Shown piece after piece: positions 35,595 through 45,354 of a stretch of DNA of 64,000 nucleotides. Every line of letters starts with the position of its first letter. Positions within the stretch are counted from its first letter, which is position 1. The translations under genes and the position numbers were made by a program. The notes under the pieces were generated by a model. It was not told where the DNA came from. It ran no database searches and saw only the letters and a program-made list of their open reading frames with translations. This DNA comes from Clostridium sp. CAG:768 (lineage in GTDB: Bacteria > Cyanobacteriota > Vampirovibrionia > Gastranaerophilales > Gastranaerophilaceae): the NCBI GenBank assembly GCA_000437435.1, contig FR899625.1, positions 151,520 to 215,519 of the forward strand. Reading direction: 5' to 3'.

Positions 35595-36749
35595 TTATGA
35601 ATACGGACATCTTGTGATAATATTTTTTCCGTGAGAATCAAGTCCGCCTGTTTTAATTAGGTTAAATTCTTTTGCTGCTTCATCAATTTTTGATTGCCAT
35701 TTTTGATAATAATCGCCTTCGTATGATTGATAGTAACCTTCGTATAATAATGCTTTATCTTTGCCGTATTTTTTGAAATGTTCAAAAAGGTATGTGTAAA
35801 ATTCAGGGCAATAAGCTTTTGTTCTTGCTGGATGTGCAATTGACATTACTCCAAAATTTAGCTGTGATACAAATTTTACAGCATCTTCAAAAGAAGAAAA
35901 AGGCTCAAGCATTTTACCTATTGTTGGGTGAGATGCCATATATATTTCTCTTGCTATTTGGATTTTATTTTCTATTTTTTCCGGAATTTGAGGCAACTCA
36001 TGCTCGATATACATTTCGAGAGCTTTTTTATAAATTTTATAATAAGGTTCACTACTTGTTTTGAATAAATATTTAAATTCCTTTATCGGTGCATCATATG
36101 AAAAATCAGCATTAGGAAAATAATAGTCAAGTAAAATTTTGCCTGCTGTGTATTTTTTTAGAGGATGAGCAACTTCATCTTGTCCTTTTTTAATCATAAT
36201 ATGACATTTTGATGCTTCTTCTATATTAAAATTGTATCCTGGCAGTGCAGAATTTAATTTTTCGATAGTCGCTTTTGCGAGTTGAAGTTTTAAATCTCTT
36301 TTATGGGATAAATAATTATTTAACTTTTTATCAAACGGGTCTATTCCATAGACAAGTAAATGTATCTGACAAGGCTTTTTTTGATCAGGAAAATTTATTC
36401 CAATTGTTGATATTTCAAGTCCAAGACAAATATTTACGTTTTTATATTTCTCTATTTTTTTTGAAATTTCTTTTGTCCCGTCTATTGTGTCATGGTCTGT
36501 GAGTGCAAGTAAAAAGTTTGGATTTTTTTCTGTGATTTTTTGAGCATTTTCTAAAAGCTCATCAATTGACATTGAACCATCTGAATATTCAGAATGTATA
36601 TGTAAATTTGCTCCAAATTCTCCTGATTCTAAATATCTGAAATCATGTGAATCTAAAACGTTTAAATCTTTTCTTTCTCCAGGTTTGAAAGATGTTTCAG
36701 ATAAATTTTTAACGCGTTCTATAAAATCTTTTTCACTTACAATTCCCAT
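35595..36749 (-). CDS. PHP-domain phosphoesterase
   Basis: A 384-residue protein with the polymerase-and-histidinol-phosphatase metal site: HIHSEYSDG near residue 50, LTDHDTIDG near 82, a conserved Glu in LGLEIS, IAHPAR near 304 and GLDSHGKN near 368. These residues bind two or three metals in the family. Members hydrolyse nucleotide or sugar phosphates or oligonucleotides; the substrate here is unknown. A long middle helix insertion (about 170-290) is unusual. It is 14 bases upstream of the exported gene on the same strand. Confidence 0.85.
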   Translation of the reverse strand: MGIVSEKDFIERVKNLSETSFKPGERKDLNVLDSHDFRYLESGEFGANLHIHSEYSDGSMSIDELLENAQKITEKNPNFLLALTDHDTIDGTKEISKKIEKYKNVNICLGLEISTIGINFPDQKKPCQIHLLVYGIDPFDKKLNNYLSHKRDLKLQLAKATIEKLNSALPGYNFNIEEASKCHIMIKKGQDEVAHPLKKYTAGKILLDYYFPNADFSYDAPIKEFKYLFKTSSEPYYKIYKKALEMYIEHELPQIPEKIENKIQIAREIYMASHPTIGKMLEPFSSFEDAVKFVSQLNFGVMSIAHPARTKAYCPEFYTYLFEHFKKYGKDKALLYEGYYQSYEGDYYQKWQSKIDEAAKEFNLIKTGGLDSHGKNIITRCPYS

Positions 36750-36849
36750 AATTTATATTTTACACAAAAATAGACTTTGAAACAAAATTTCTCATTCTAC
36801 GTCAAAAAAAATAAAAGTGTGACAATTTTGTAGAAGATGAGGGATTTAA

Positions 36850-37818
36850 ATGGCTGTTACAAAATATATTGAAGAAGATTTGTATAAAGATTTAAAACCG
36901 GAGTATCAGTATGGTACAGAATTTATTGAAATTGATGATGACGATATCGAAGAACCAAAAACATTTAATTCTATATCAAATGATGATGATATTTTACAAA
37001 TGTATTTGAAAGATATAGGAAAAGTAAAATTGTTAAATTCAAAGGAGGAAAAAGCTCTTGGAAAACAAATAAAAGAAGGGAAAAAATCTCAAGCTGAAAT
37101 TGCAAAACGAAAACTTGTTCAAGCAAATTTACGACTTGTTGTAAGTATTGCAAAAAAATATATCGGACAAGGTGTCTTATTTATGGATTTAGTGCAAGAA
37201 GGCTCTTTAGGTTTGATAAAAGCTGCAGAAAAATTTGATTATTCAAAGAATTTTAAATTCTCTACTTATGCAACTTGGTGGATAAAACAGACAATTATAA
37301 GAGCAATTTCAAATAATTCAAGAACCATAAGAATACCTGTTCATATGACAGATAAAATTAGAAAATATAAAAAGATGTATACGACATTATCTTTTGAATT
37401 AGGTCGAGAACCTACTGATATGGAAGTAGCTGAAGGGCTGGGGATTACATCAAAACAGCTTATGACTATAAAAAAGTCAATAATAAAAGAACCGATAAGT
37501 TTGGAAACGCCAGTTACAGATGATTTGAATATCGGGGATTATATTGAGGATAAATCTTACAGATCTCCTGAAATTCAAACTAAAAATAACGCATTGAAAG
37601 GAAGTATTGAGGATTTATTATCAACTTTGCCTGAAAGAGAAAAAAAGATTATAACTTATCGTTTTGGGATAAATGGAGAAATGCCTAAAACTTTAGAACA
37701 GCTAGGAGAGATAATGGGATATTCAAAAGAACGAATAAGACAACTTGAGGATTCCGCATTATCAAAAATCAGAGAGAAAAAGGAATTACAGCACTTCAGA
37801 GATTTTATTGAGGATTAG
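36850..37818 (+). CDS. RNA polymerase sigma factor, RpoD/SigA family
   Basis: A 322-residue sigma70 protein. It contains region 1.2 (DILQMYLKDIGKVKLL), region 2 (ANLRLVVSIAKKYIGQG, LVQEGSLGLIKAAEKFD, FSTYATWWIKQ), region 3 and region 4 (LPEREKKIITYRFGI, LEQLGEIMGYSKERIRQLE). It lacks the long region 1.1 of primary factors and its N-terminus is acidic. It is either the primary sigma of a lineage with compact factors or a group 2 factor like those of cyanobacteria. A terminator follows. Confidence 0.93.
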   Translation: MAVTKYIEEDLYKDLKPEYQYGTEFIEIDDDDIEEPKTFNSISNDDDILQMYLKDIGKVKLLNSKEEKALGKQIKEGKKSQAEIAKRKLVQANLRLVVSIAKKYIGQGVLFMDLVQEGSLGLIKAAEKFDYSKNFKFSTYATWWIKQTIIRAISNNSRTIRIPVHMTDKIRKYKKMYTTLSFELGREPTDMEVAEGLGITSKQLMTIKKSIIKEPISLETPVTDDLNIGDYIEDKSYRSPEIQTKNNALKGSIEDLLSTLPEREKKIITYRFGINGEMPKTLEQLGEIMGYSKERIRQLEDSALSKIREKKELQHFRDFIED

Positions 37819-37877
37819 TATTGTATATGTTCCATAAGTAATTTGGATTAATCTTTTATATTAAATATACTAAACAT

Positions 37878-37903
37878 AAAAGGAGTTTTACAGCTCCTTT
37901 TTT
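37878..37903. terminator. Bidirectional intrinsic terminator between sigma factor and recN
   Basis: AAAAGGAG / CTCCTTTT stem with an 8-base loop and a T-run on the right, between two convergent genes. It can serve both strands. Confidence 0.75.
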
Positions 37904-39554
37904 ATTGTAAAATTAATGATTTCGCGAATTCAATTGATTGCTCGTTAATTTCACCGCCAGCTAATTCTGCAAGAGCTTTAATTCTATTATCTCCTGTGAG
38001 GACATATACCTCAACTTTTGTTTCATCACTTTGAGATTTTCTTACATAAAAATGTTTATCTGCTTTTGATGCGATAATAGCTTGGTGTGTAATTAAAATG
38101 ATTTGGTGGTATTTTGATAATTCTACAATTTCATCAGCAACACTTTGTGATGCTTTGCCAGAAATCCCTGTATCAATTTCATCAAAGATTACGGTATTAA
38201 TATCATCACTTTGTGCAAAAATTGATTTTATCGCAAGCATTACACGAGATATTTCACCGCCTGATGCAACTTTTGCAAGAGGTTTTAAATCTTCTGATAC
38301 ATTTGTAGAAATTAAAAATTCTACATTATCAATTCCATCAGAACATAAATCTTTTTGTGTAACTGAAATTTCAAATCTTGCTTTTGGTAGTTCTAATTTT
38401 TCTAATTTTTCTTGGATTAGAACAGATAAAACTTGAGCATAATTTTGTCTGCTTTCACTTATTTCAGATGCGGTATGCATTAATTCTTTATGAGTAGATT
38501 CGATTTTTGCTTCCAGTTCTTCTATATTTTGTGTTGAAAATTCTATTGCATTTAATTCTTTAGATAATTTATCGAAAGTTTCAAGAACGGACTCTAAAGT
38601 CCCGCCATATTTTCTTTTGAGTTTATCAAGTAGGAATAATCTTTCTTGGATTTCATTAAGTCTTTCTGTATCATTGTCTAAATTTTGGCTGTAATCCCTA
38701 AGGTCAGATCCTACATCTTTTAATCTCTCAATTGCATCTATTAGATTACTTTCTAATTCTTCCAAATTTTTGTCCATAGATGCAGCTTTTGAGATGTTTT
38801 GTTTGATTTTTCCTAAGGCTTCTATTATAGATCCGTCATCACCATTAATAGCCCAGTAAGATGTGCCTGTTAGTTCTTTTAATTTTTCAGCATTTTCTAA
38901 AACTTCAAGTTCAGAATTCAATTCTTCATCTTCGGTAGGGCTTTGAATATTTGCACTATCTATTTCATTTATTTGGAATTGTAAAAATTCTATCTGACTT
39001 TCTGTTGCATTTGAAGCATTTTTTAAATTCTCAAGTTGAGATTGCAAATGCTGATATTCTTTGAATTTTTCCCTATAAGTATCTAGTTTATTGCCATATG
39101 ATTCTTTAGCATAGTTGTCTAAAAGATTTATATGATATTTGGGTTGCATAAAAGCATATGTTTGATGTTGAGAATGAATATCAAGGAAATATGATTTTAA
39201 TTGTTTTATAAATTCTTGATTAACAAGGGTTCCATTCACCCTTGAACGTACTCCATTTTGAGTAATTTCTTTTGTTAAAACAATTTCAGTGCCGAAATTA
39301 TCAACACCATTTTCTTCAAACAATTTGCTTAAATCATGTTTTTTATTTTCGATAACAAGTTCAATAACAGCTTTTTCTTTATCATGTTTTATTACATCTT
39401 TAGATACACGGGGAGCAAAAGCTATATCAATTGCATTTATCAATATACTTTTACCTGCACCTGTTTCACCAGTGATAACATTTAATTTTTCATCAAAGTT
39501 AGCAGTGAGTTCGTCTATTAAAATGTAATCTTTTATTCTAAGCTGTTTTATCAT
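37902..39554 (-). CDS. recN: DNA repair protein RecN
   Basis: RecN is an SMC-like ATPase involved in double-strand break repair. The 550-residue protein from ATG 39554 has the N-terminal LRIKDYILIDEL and P-loop GETGAGKS (residues 30-37), central coiled coils (about 150-380), and the C-terminal signature ASGGEISRVMLAIKS with Walker B TVIFDEIDTGISG and a switch His in ILITHQAI. A TTG six codons earlier is possible but not preferred. Length matches the family. Confidence 0.94.
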   Translation of the reverse strand: MIKQLRIKDYILIDELTANFDEKLNVITGETGAGKSILINAIDIAFAPRVSKDVIKHDKEKAVIELVIENKKHDLSKLFEENGVDNFGTEIVLTKEITQNGVRSRVNGTLVNQEFIKQLKSYFLDIHSQHQTYAFMQPKYHINLLDNYAKESYGNKLDTYREKFKEYQHLQSQLENLKNASNATESQIEFLQFQINEIDSANIQSPTEDEELNSELEVLENAEKLKELTGTSYWAINGDDGSIIEALGKIKQNISKAASMDKNLEELESNLIDAIERLKDVGSDLRDYSQNLDNDTERLNEIQERLFLLDKLKRKYGGTLESVLETFDKLSKELNAIEFSTQNIEELEAKIESTHKELMHTASEISESRQNYAQVLSVLIQEKLEKLELPKARFEISVTQKDLCSDGIDNVEFLISTNVSEDLKPLAKVASGGEISRVMLAIKSIFAQSDDINTVIFDEIDTGISGKASQSVADEIVELSKYHQIILITHQAIIASKADKHFYVRKSQSDETKVEVYVLTGDNRIKALAELAGGEINEQSIEFAKSLILQ

Positions 39555-39596
39555 ATCTATAGCATAAAACAAGATTATTATTTGGGCAATAGTTTT

Positions 39597-40395
39597 TTAT
39601 AACTTTAAATTATCCCAATATTTTTTTGTAAGATCATCGGGCCATTGGTCTTGTTGAGCATATTTAAAACATCCATAGTAATAACTATCATTACAAATTG
39701 TTGCTTGCCAGTATCCTGTATCAAAAAAGAATAAATCATAACCAAATCTATTTGGTCCTTTGTATGGTCCGTTTGTATCAAAACCTATTTTTATCCCGTC
39801 ATATGTCCCGTGTGTTTGAAATGCAATCCCAGCAATTGTTGTGCCATCAGGTAATAAGTATATTTTTGGGGAAATTACTCCATCCCATGGATTTAACATT
39901 TGGTATCTATCACCGATTTCATTTTTACTCTTAAAGCTGTATGTTTTTATTTTGTGTGCTTCCCCCATAGGAAGAATTCTAACATATTTTAATTGTTCCG
40001 CAAATATTCTATTTATTTCTTCTCTTTCTTCTTTTGGAATTGGTGCAGTGACAAGATTGTCCATACGGTATTTAAGTAAGTAATCAGCTCCACATTCTGC
40101 AGCTGTAGTGTTTAGAGCTTGTTGAATGGTGGACATTGATTTTTTAAAACCAGTTTCAAGCACTTTTTTTCTGTAATTATTAACCAGTGTAGGAATTGTA
40201 AGTGCTGCTACAACTCCAATAATCCCCAAAGTAATCAATACTTCAGCCAAAGTAAAAGCTTTTCTTGATTTTATGTGATGTTTTGTATCACTAGTATTGC
40301 AATTTTTGTTAAAAAAGTAACCCTCTTTTGTTGATATGCTTGCTATATCTGTGTTTTGCGGGGGGGGGCACTCTCAAAGCTTCTTGAATAAACAT
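39597..40395 (-). CDS. Type IV pilin/pseudopilin with poly-C tract in a long leader (locus C, out of frame)
   Basis: ATG 40395 lies seven bases after GGAGG. Its leader (MFIQEALRV) runs into nine C, then stops about 18 codons later at ATG-frame TAA. With 8 or 11 C the frame continues through about 35 hydrophilic residues to RKAFTLAEVLITLGIIGVVAALTI. Cleavage would follow Ala rather than Gly. The mature part has DTNGPYKGPNRFGYDLFFF. The 5' region is nearly identical to locus F, showing recent common origin. It is the only tract of nine, not ten. Confidence 0.83.
40360..40368 (+). repeat. G9 homopolymer in pilin leader C
   Basis: Nine G on the plus strand (C9 coding sense), flanked by GC and CACTCTCAAAGC. 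Shorter by one than the other five. Confidence 0.9.
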
Positions 40396-40447
40396 TTTTC
40401 AACCTCCATATTTTTTTAGTTTATTATTTATGATTTTTCTACTTTTG

Positions 40448-42748
40448 TCAAGCTCTTTTTAATTCATATACTCTGAATTCGCTTGCTTCCAATTTGTCAA
40501 AATGTAATGTAGAAGTTTCTGTATCAAAAGGATTTGAAACGAATTCATCATCGTCAATGTAATATTCTTTTAAAATTACATAATCAGATGGTAAATTGAT
40601 TGTTTTATCAAATACCGGTTGCCCATGCATTATTTCTGAATAACTTTTATTGTCTTCATCAAACATTGTAACACGTTCATTTGTGTACTTGTAGTTTGAA
40701 ACAACAAGATATGCAGTTTTTTCTGGGACTTTTGATATAATCCAAGATGAAAAACCGTCATCATCCTGAATTATCATTTGAGCTTCGCCATTTGATATTA
40801 TAGAATTATTTTTTACAAATACGTCTATTGCATTGAATTTTTTATAAAATTCGTAATTCTTTTCTCTCGGCATTGACATTTCTTCACCTATTACGCTTTC
40901 AATGCCTCGTTTTGTGAAACTTTCATCTCCGTCTACATATAACATTGGACGTTGCGCAAATTTTCCGCCTGGTAAAAATTTGTATTTAAACCATTTATAC
41001 AAAGCACCGTTTTCTCCCAATTGTCCAGGGTATTGGTCAATACATCTGAATTCACCATCTTGATTGTTATATGTTTTTAATATAGAGAGTTTTTCTCCTT
41101 TTTTGAAATTGACATTATAGTTAAATAGATGTTGATTATCTTCTGTGATTTTTTCTGGAGTTTTTTCAGATTGTGATACAATATCATTTCCCCATAAAAG
41201 GTCAAAGTTCATCCCTTTATGATATTCTTTTAAGTAATCGTCCCATAACATATATTCTGCAAGTGTTCCAAAGTATGGAATTTTACTTTTCATTGTTTTG
41301 TTTAATTTATTTAAAACTACTCTTGGTGCTCTATAACTGATTGGACGACCATGGTTTTCTGAAACTTTATCGACAATGTGGTCAATATGATCAACTCTGT
41401 ATCCGTCGAAATTGTAATCTTTTTGAAGATTTACCATGTAGTTTACAAAATAATCAATTACAGGAGTATTGAATGATCCGTTTTCTAAGTAGCAGAAATA
41501 ATAAGGAGTTTGACAATCCAAATTTGCAAAACTTGTAACATCTTCTCCTTTATAGTCATAATGTTTAAAAGTCGGGTAACCTCCGCATTCGCTCATTTTG
41601 TCATAAATTGGAACGCCTGCTGAACACCAAGCACCACCAGGAGCTGGCCATAACCCTTCTTTTATTAATTCTTGGATCGCATCTATTTGTTTTGTAATAT
41701 CATCTTCTGTTAATTTTTGATTATTTTTAAATCCATGAATTTTTGCGACAATATCTCTTGCTCTTTTTTGAATTTTTTCTTGATTTTCTTTTTTCATCAT
41801 TACATTTGAAAGTTCTTTTTTAGCTTCGTTCATTAAACTATCAAATGTGTCATAGATGTTTTTATAATGTGAACTTAAATCTCCAGAGGATCCATTTTGA
41901 GAATCTTTATAAATGTTTTTTACTAGTTCTACGTCTTCATCATCAAAAGATTCAGGCATGTTTTTTGCTATTTTATCAATATTAGCATCTAATTCTTTAT
42001 TTAAGATATTTATATCAAACCATCTTGCAATTTCAGGGTTTGCAAGTACAGCTTTAGAAAATCTTCCAGTTTGAGGCAAAATATCATAAATTACAGGGTG
42101 GCCAGCTAATTGTGCAAGCATTATAAATGTTTGTACTTGTTCTTTTGCATTCATTCCTGTAAGTTTTTCAATATTTTCGTCAAATAGTTTTTCACTGACT
42201 TCTGAACTTTTAGGAAGATAAGCACAACCAAATTCTCTTGGGTGGAATGGTATCAGATATATTGTAGTGTTGAAAATGTTATTTTCTAAATTCCCTGTTG
42301 GTAAAATTAATAATTGACGTAGCCAATCAATGAATTTGCCGGTATCTTTTGTTTTATTCCCATCACCAAGTCCTGCAAGATTTATTAATTTAATGTCATG
42401 CCCTTCTTTTTGAATCCAAGAAGAATTTTTTATGTTATTTCTTGCTAAAACACTTATTTTATCATCTGTTACTGTGAATTCATTGTCTTTAAATACTTTG
42501 TTGTTTTCCCATTTTATTTCAAGACCGAAGAGGATTTCTTCTGTCGTTAACTCTTCAATAGCTTTTACGTATGGATAAGGTAAATAGCCATATTTTTTTA
42601 TGAGACTGCTTAATTCTTTTTTTCTTTCATTTGAAATTTTTTCAGCAGGATAATTTTCTTTTAAAGCTGCATAAATCTTATTTAATCTGAGGATTTTCTC
42701 ATTTTGATTGCTATTCTTTTTTCCAAAAAGGAATTCTAACATTTCCAC
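40448..42748 (-). CDS. Large GH13-like (alpha-amylase superfamily) protein
   Basis: A 766-residue protein whose centre carries alpha-amylase-type motifs: FDGYRVDHIDHIVD (catalytic Asp nucleophile region) and, later, YFGTLAEYMLWDD (acid/base Glu). YVDGDESFTK could be the third acidic region, though it departs from the usual NHD. The first 330 residues include LIPFHPREFGCAYLP and a long helical insertion; the C-terminal 120 residues look like a beta domain. There is no signal peptide, so it probably acts on cytoplasmic glycans. The exact subfamily is unclear. Confidence 0.65.
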   Translation of the reverse strand: MEMLEFLFGKKNSNQNEKILRLNKIYAALKENYPAEKISNERKKELSSLIKKYGYLPYPYVKAIEELTTEEILFGLEIKWENNKVFKDNEFTVTDDKISVLARNNIKNSSWIQKEGHDIKLINLAGLGDGNKTKDTGKFIDWLRQLLILPTGNLENNIFNTTIYLIPFHPREFGCAYLPKSSEVSEKLFDENIEKLTGMNAKEQVQTFIMLAQLAGHPVIYDILPQTGRFSKAVLANPEIARWFDINILNKELDANIDKIAKNMPESFDDEDVELVKNIYKDSQNGSSGDLSSHYKNIYDTFDSLMNEAKKELSNVMMKKENQEKIQKRARDIVAKIHGFKNNQKLTEDDITKQIDAIQELIKEGLWPAPGGAWCSAGVPIYDKMSECGGYPTFKHYDYKGEDVTSFANLDCQTPYYFCYLENGSFNTPVIDYFVNYMVNLQKDYNFDGYRVDHIDHIVDKVSENHGRPISYRAPRVVLNKLNKTMKSKIPYFGTLAEYMLWDDYLKEYHKGMNFDLLWGNDIVSQSEKTPEKITEDNQHLFNYNVNFKKGEKLSILKTYNNQDGEFRCIDQYPGQLGENGALYKWFKYKFLPGGKFAQRPMLYVDGDESFTKRGIESVIGEEMSMPREKNYEFYKKFNAIDVFVKNNSIISNGEAQMIIQDDDGFSSWIISKVPEKTAYLVVSNYKYTNERVTMFDEDNKSYSEIMHGQPVFDKTINLPSDYVILKEYYIDDDEFVSNPFDTETSTLHFDKLEASEFRVYELKRA

Positions 42749-42844
42749 ACTCCCTTAAACTATAATTTTTAGATTTCAAAAATATTATATCATGATAATT
42801 AAATAAATTATAATTTGAATATTAATTGTACTTTTTACAATAAT

Positions 42845-42862
42845 ATTACCCATATGGGTAAT
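42845..42862. promoter_or_regulatory. 18-bp perfect palindrome upstream of response regulator
   Basis: ATTACCC-ATAT-GGGTAAT is a perfect inverted repeat, 82 bases before the response regulator ATG and in the divergent gap to the GH13-like gene. A second inverted repeat (ATTGTA / TACAAT) lies just left at 42825-42841. Likely operator for a dimeric regulator. Confidence 0.5.
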
Positions 42863-42944
42863 GGATTAACACTCATAGATATTCTTTAATAGTCATGTCG
42901 ATGATGATATGTAGAAGCAATTGTTATGAAAGTGGGGTAAAGAC

Positions 42945-43634
42945 ATGACTCAAAAAACGGCAGAAACTCAAACCAAAACTATTAGTGTGATTATTGTAGA
43001 AGATTTTAAATTAACAAGAGTGGGTCTGCGTTGTGCTTTAAATGCAAATGATGATATAAATGTGGTCGCTGAAGCTGAAGATGCTGTTGAAGGTCTAAAA
43101 TTAATCGAAAGGCATAAACCAGATGTTATTTTAATGGATTTAGGTCTGCCTGGCATGAATGGTATTGAGGCTATGGTTAAATGCCGTGAAATGAATATTG
43201 ATTCAAAAATTATTGCCTTAACTTCTCATGACAGATGTGAAGAAGTAATTGCTGCATTAAGTTCAGGAGCTAGTGCTTATTGTTTGAAAGATATTGATCC
43301 GAATAAATTAGCAGATGTTGTCAGAGATGTCTCAACTGGTGTGTGTTGGATTGATCCTATGGTTGCACAAATGACGTTAAATTCTTTGCCTAAAATTGAT
43401 AATGTCGGAATATTACCTAGTAAATCAAGTTCGGAAGGTCGTGTTCCTTTGACAGAAAGAGAATTTGAAGTATTGAAACATCTTGTATCAGGTAAAAGTA
43501 ATACAGAAATTGCAAAAGAATTAATTGTCAGTGTACATACTGCAAAAGCTCATGTTTGTTCAATATTACAAAAAATGTGCGTAAATGATAGAGTTCAAGC
43601 TGCAGTAAAAGCTGTTAAAGAGGGTATGGTCTAA
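42945..43634 (+). CDS. Response regulator, NarL/FixJ (LuxR-type HTH) family
   Basis: A 229-residue two-component regulator. Receiver domain: acidic pocket Glu19-Asp20, phospho-acceptor Asp65 (ILMDLGLPGMNG), Thr/Ser in ALTSHD and Lys in YCLKDIDP. C-terminal LuxR-type helix-turn-helix: LTEREFEVLKHLVSGKSNTE and VSVHTAKAHVCSILQKM. It starts at ATG 42945 after GTGGGG. No histidine kinase is adjacent, so it is an orphan here. The palindrome upstream could be its own site or that of another regulator. Confidence 0.92.
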   Translation: MTQKTAETQTKTISVIIVEDFKLTRVGLRCALNANDDINVVAEAEDAVEGLKLIERHKPDVILMDLGLPGMNGIEAMVKCREMNIDSKIIALTSHDRCEEVIAALSSGASAYCLKDIDPNKLADVVRDVSTGVCWIDPMVAQMTLNSLPKIDNVGILPSKSSSEGRVPLTEREFEVLKHLVSGKSNTEIAKELIVSVHTAKAHVCSILQKMCVNDRVQAAVKAVKEGMV

Positions 43635-43661
43635 TTTGTTGAGAAGCTAATAAGTAAAATA

Positions 43662-43693
43662 AAAAGAGGATTTTTATTAATCCTCTTTTATTT
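43662..43693. terminator. Bidirectional intrinsic terminator
   Basis: An 11-bp perfect stem AAAAGAGGATT / AATCCTCTTTT with a 6-base loop, followed by a T-run. It terminates the response regulator and overlaps the 3' end of the convergent kinase gene. Confidence 0.85.
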
Positions 43694-44195
43694 TTTTTAT
43701 AATTGCATAAACTTTTTCTTTTAATGTTTCATAATCAGAGTTGTTATCTATCACATAATCCCAGTCTTTTATGTTATCTAATCCTGTTTCTGTAATATCA
43801 TTTTCTCCGACAAGTTCTCCGCGTGATGCTCTTGTCTCTCTTGATGCTTCAACTCTTATCGTAATAGCTCCAGCATTTTTAAATACTTCATATTCATGAG
43901 GGACCCTTACATCAGTAACCATAATATTTCCGTCTTGCTCTATAATTTTTTTTAGCCAGTAATCAGGATCTTGTGCGCGTCCCCAATTGCCAAGATTGAT
44001 TAAATCTTGTCTGTATAATGGTTTATTTCTTTCAATTTCCTCATATGTAAGCCCTTTTTGTGCACCATACGTAAGTTTTATAATATCTCCCATTGCGCAC
44101 CTTTTATAATCAGGCATTTGTGCAAGCATAATTTTTGCAACAGTGTCTTTGCCTGAATACTGTTTACCTGAAAATATTATTATTTTATCAGCCAT
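43677..44195 (-). CDS. P-loop kinase, phosphomevalonate-kinase-like/nucleotide kinase-like
   Basis: A 172-residue P-loop protein with GKQYSGKDT at residues 10-18, IIEQDGNIMVTDVRVPHEYE and the C-terminal ETGLDNIKDWDYVIDNNSD. The block order and the GLDN-x-x-DWD-x-VIDN motif resemble animal-type phosphomevalonate kinases and related deoxynucleotide monophosphate kinases. I cannot decide the substrate. There is no mevalonate pathway gene nearby. It starts with ATG at 44195 with GGAG about 7 bases upstream. Confidence 0.7.
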   Translation of the reverse strand: MADKIIIFSGKQYSGKDTVAKIMLAQMPDYKRCAMGDIIKLTYGAQKGLTYEEIERNKPLYRQDLINLGNWGRAQDPDYWLKKIIEQDGNIMVTDVRVPHEYEVFKNAGAITIRVEASRETRASRGELVGENDITETGLDNIKDWDYVIDNNSDYETLKEKVYAIIKKIKED

Positions 44196-44298
44196 AATTT
44201 ATCTCCTTTATTTATAATTTAATACTAACACTATTGTGCAAAATTTGTAAATATTGTATGATAAATAATAGATTAATAAATTAAGAAAGGAGCTAGAT

Positions 44299-45197
44299 AT
44301 GAAAAGATTTAGAGTAGAGCAAGCACAAAAATCTTGCAAATTTGCTGATAATTGTGTTGTTTTCCCTACGCACGTAGTGCTCGGGGGGGGGGCGATTTAG
44401 AGCTTGCCCCACAAGGGTTTAGAAGATATAGTCATTCTGAGGGTATATACCCGAAAGAATCCAGCCTATTATTAAAACTAAAAGCTGGATTGCTTCGACA
44501 AAAGTCTCGCAATGACAGATTTGGATTTACATTAGCAGAAGTCTTAATAACTTTAGGGATAATTGGAGTTGTTGCCGCTTTGACAATTCCGACATTAATT
44601 GAAAATTATCAGAAAAGGCAAGTTGTAGAAAGTTTAAAGATTGCTTATTCTATATTTTTGGGGGTAATTGAAAAAGCAAAGTTAGATTATGGTGATGTTG
44701 AAAATTGGGATTGGAATTTATTATCTTCTGATCGTGCACCTACTGACGGGAATGAATTTGTAAATAAATATATAATTCCATATATAAAAGTTGTTCCTGC
44801 TAAACTTAAATATGAACAAGCAAAACAATTGGATGGTTCGATTGTTAGTAGTGGTACATCTATGTATTTATATAAGCCTAAATATGTTTTGACTAATGGT
44901 ATGACTTTTTCATATTATGCTACTTGGGGATATTCGGATGACCATTCGTTAGTACTTTCTATTGATATAAATGGTTATAATCGCCCAAATAGAATGGGTA
45001 GAGATTTATTTATTTTTTTAATATCTAAATCATCTCCTAATTTACGTTTTGGATATAATTTACCTTTAAATATTAAAAGAGAAGATTTGTTAAAATCTAA
45101 TGGGACTTGTTCAAAAGATTTTGTTGGTGCTGGTTGGGGATGTTCTGCTTTAATAATGTTAGATGGATGGCAAATTAAAGATGATTATCCTTGGTAA
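44299..45197 (+). CDS. Type IV pilin/pseudopilin with poly-G tract and palindromic insert in leader (locus D, out of frame)
   Basis: ATG 44299 follows AAGAAAGGAGC. The leader (MKRFRVEQAQKSCKFADN) runs into ten G and stops two codons after the tract. With 8 or 11 G it continues through about 50 residues, including those coded by an 86-base palindromic element, to DRFGFTLAEVLITLGIIGVVAAL. The mature domain contains DINGYNRPNRMGRDLFIF. As written only the downstream part is open, from a TTG at 44352. The 5' end matches locus E closely. Confidence 0.83.
44383..44392 (+). repeat. G10 homopolymer in pilin leader D
   Basis: Ten G flanked by GCTC and CGATTTAGAGCTTGCCCC. GGGGC at the tract end and GCCCC at 44405 can pair, giving a possible hairpin at the tract. 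Confidence 0.9.
44431..44516 (+). repeat. REP-like palindromic element inside a coding sequence
   Basis: An 86-base element has outer arms GTCATTCTGAG / CTCGCAATGAC (two mismatches when paired), inner arms AATCCAGC / GCTGGATT (44458-44465 and 44484-44491, perfect), and a perfect 12-base palindrome GGGTATATACCC at 44441-44452. It resembles short palindromic repeats found dispersed in many genomes. Here it lies in the pilin frame, between the G-tract and the cleavage site, and is translated without a stop. It is the only copy in the window. Confidence 0.7.
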
Positions 45198-45354
45198 ATG
45201 TTTTTATTGTGAAATTTTATTTTAGCTTAATATTTTTAAACATAAAATTTGCAATTTTAATATGTTGGACGTACTATGAAAAAAGCACGTGTGAGCGGTG
45301 TTGCTTTATTTGTGCAAAAGAGTGTAATAAATACAATATATAATGGAATATGTT

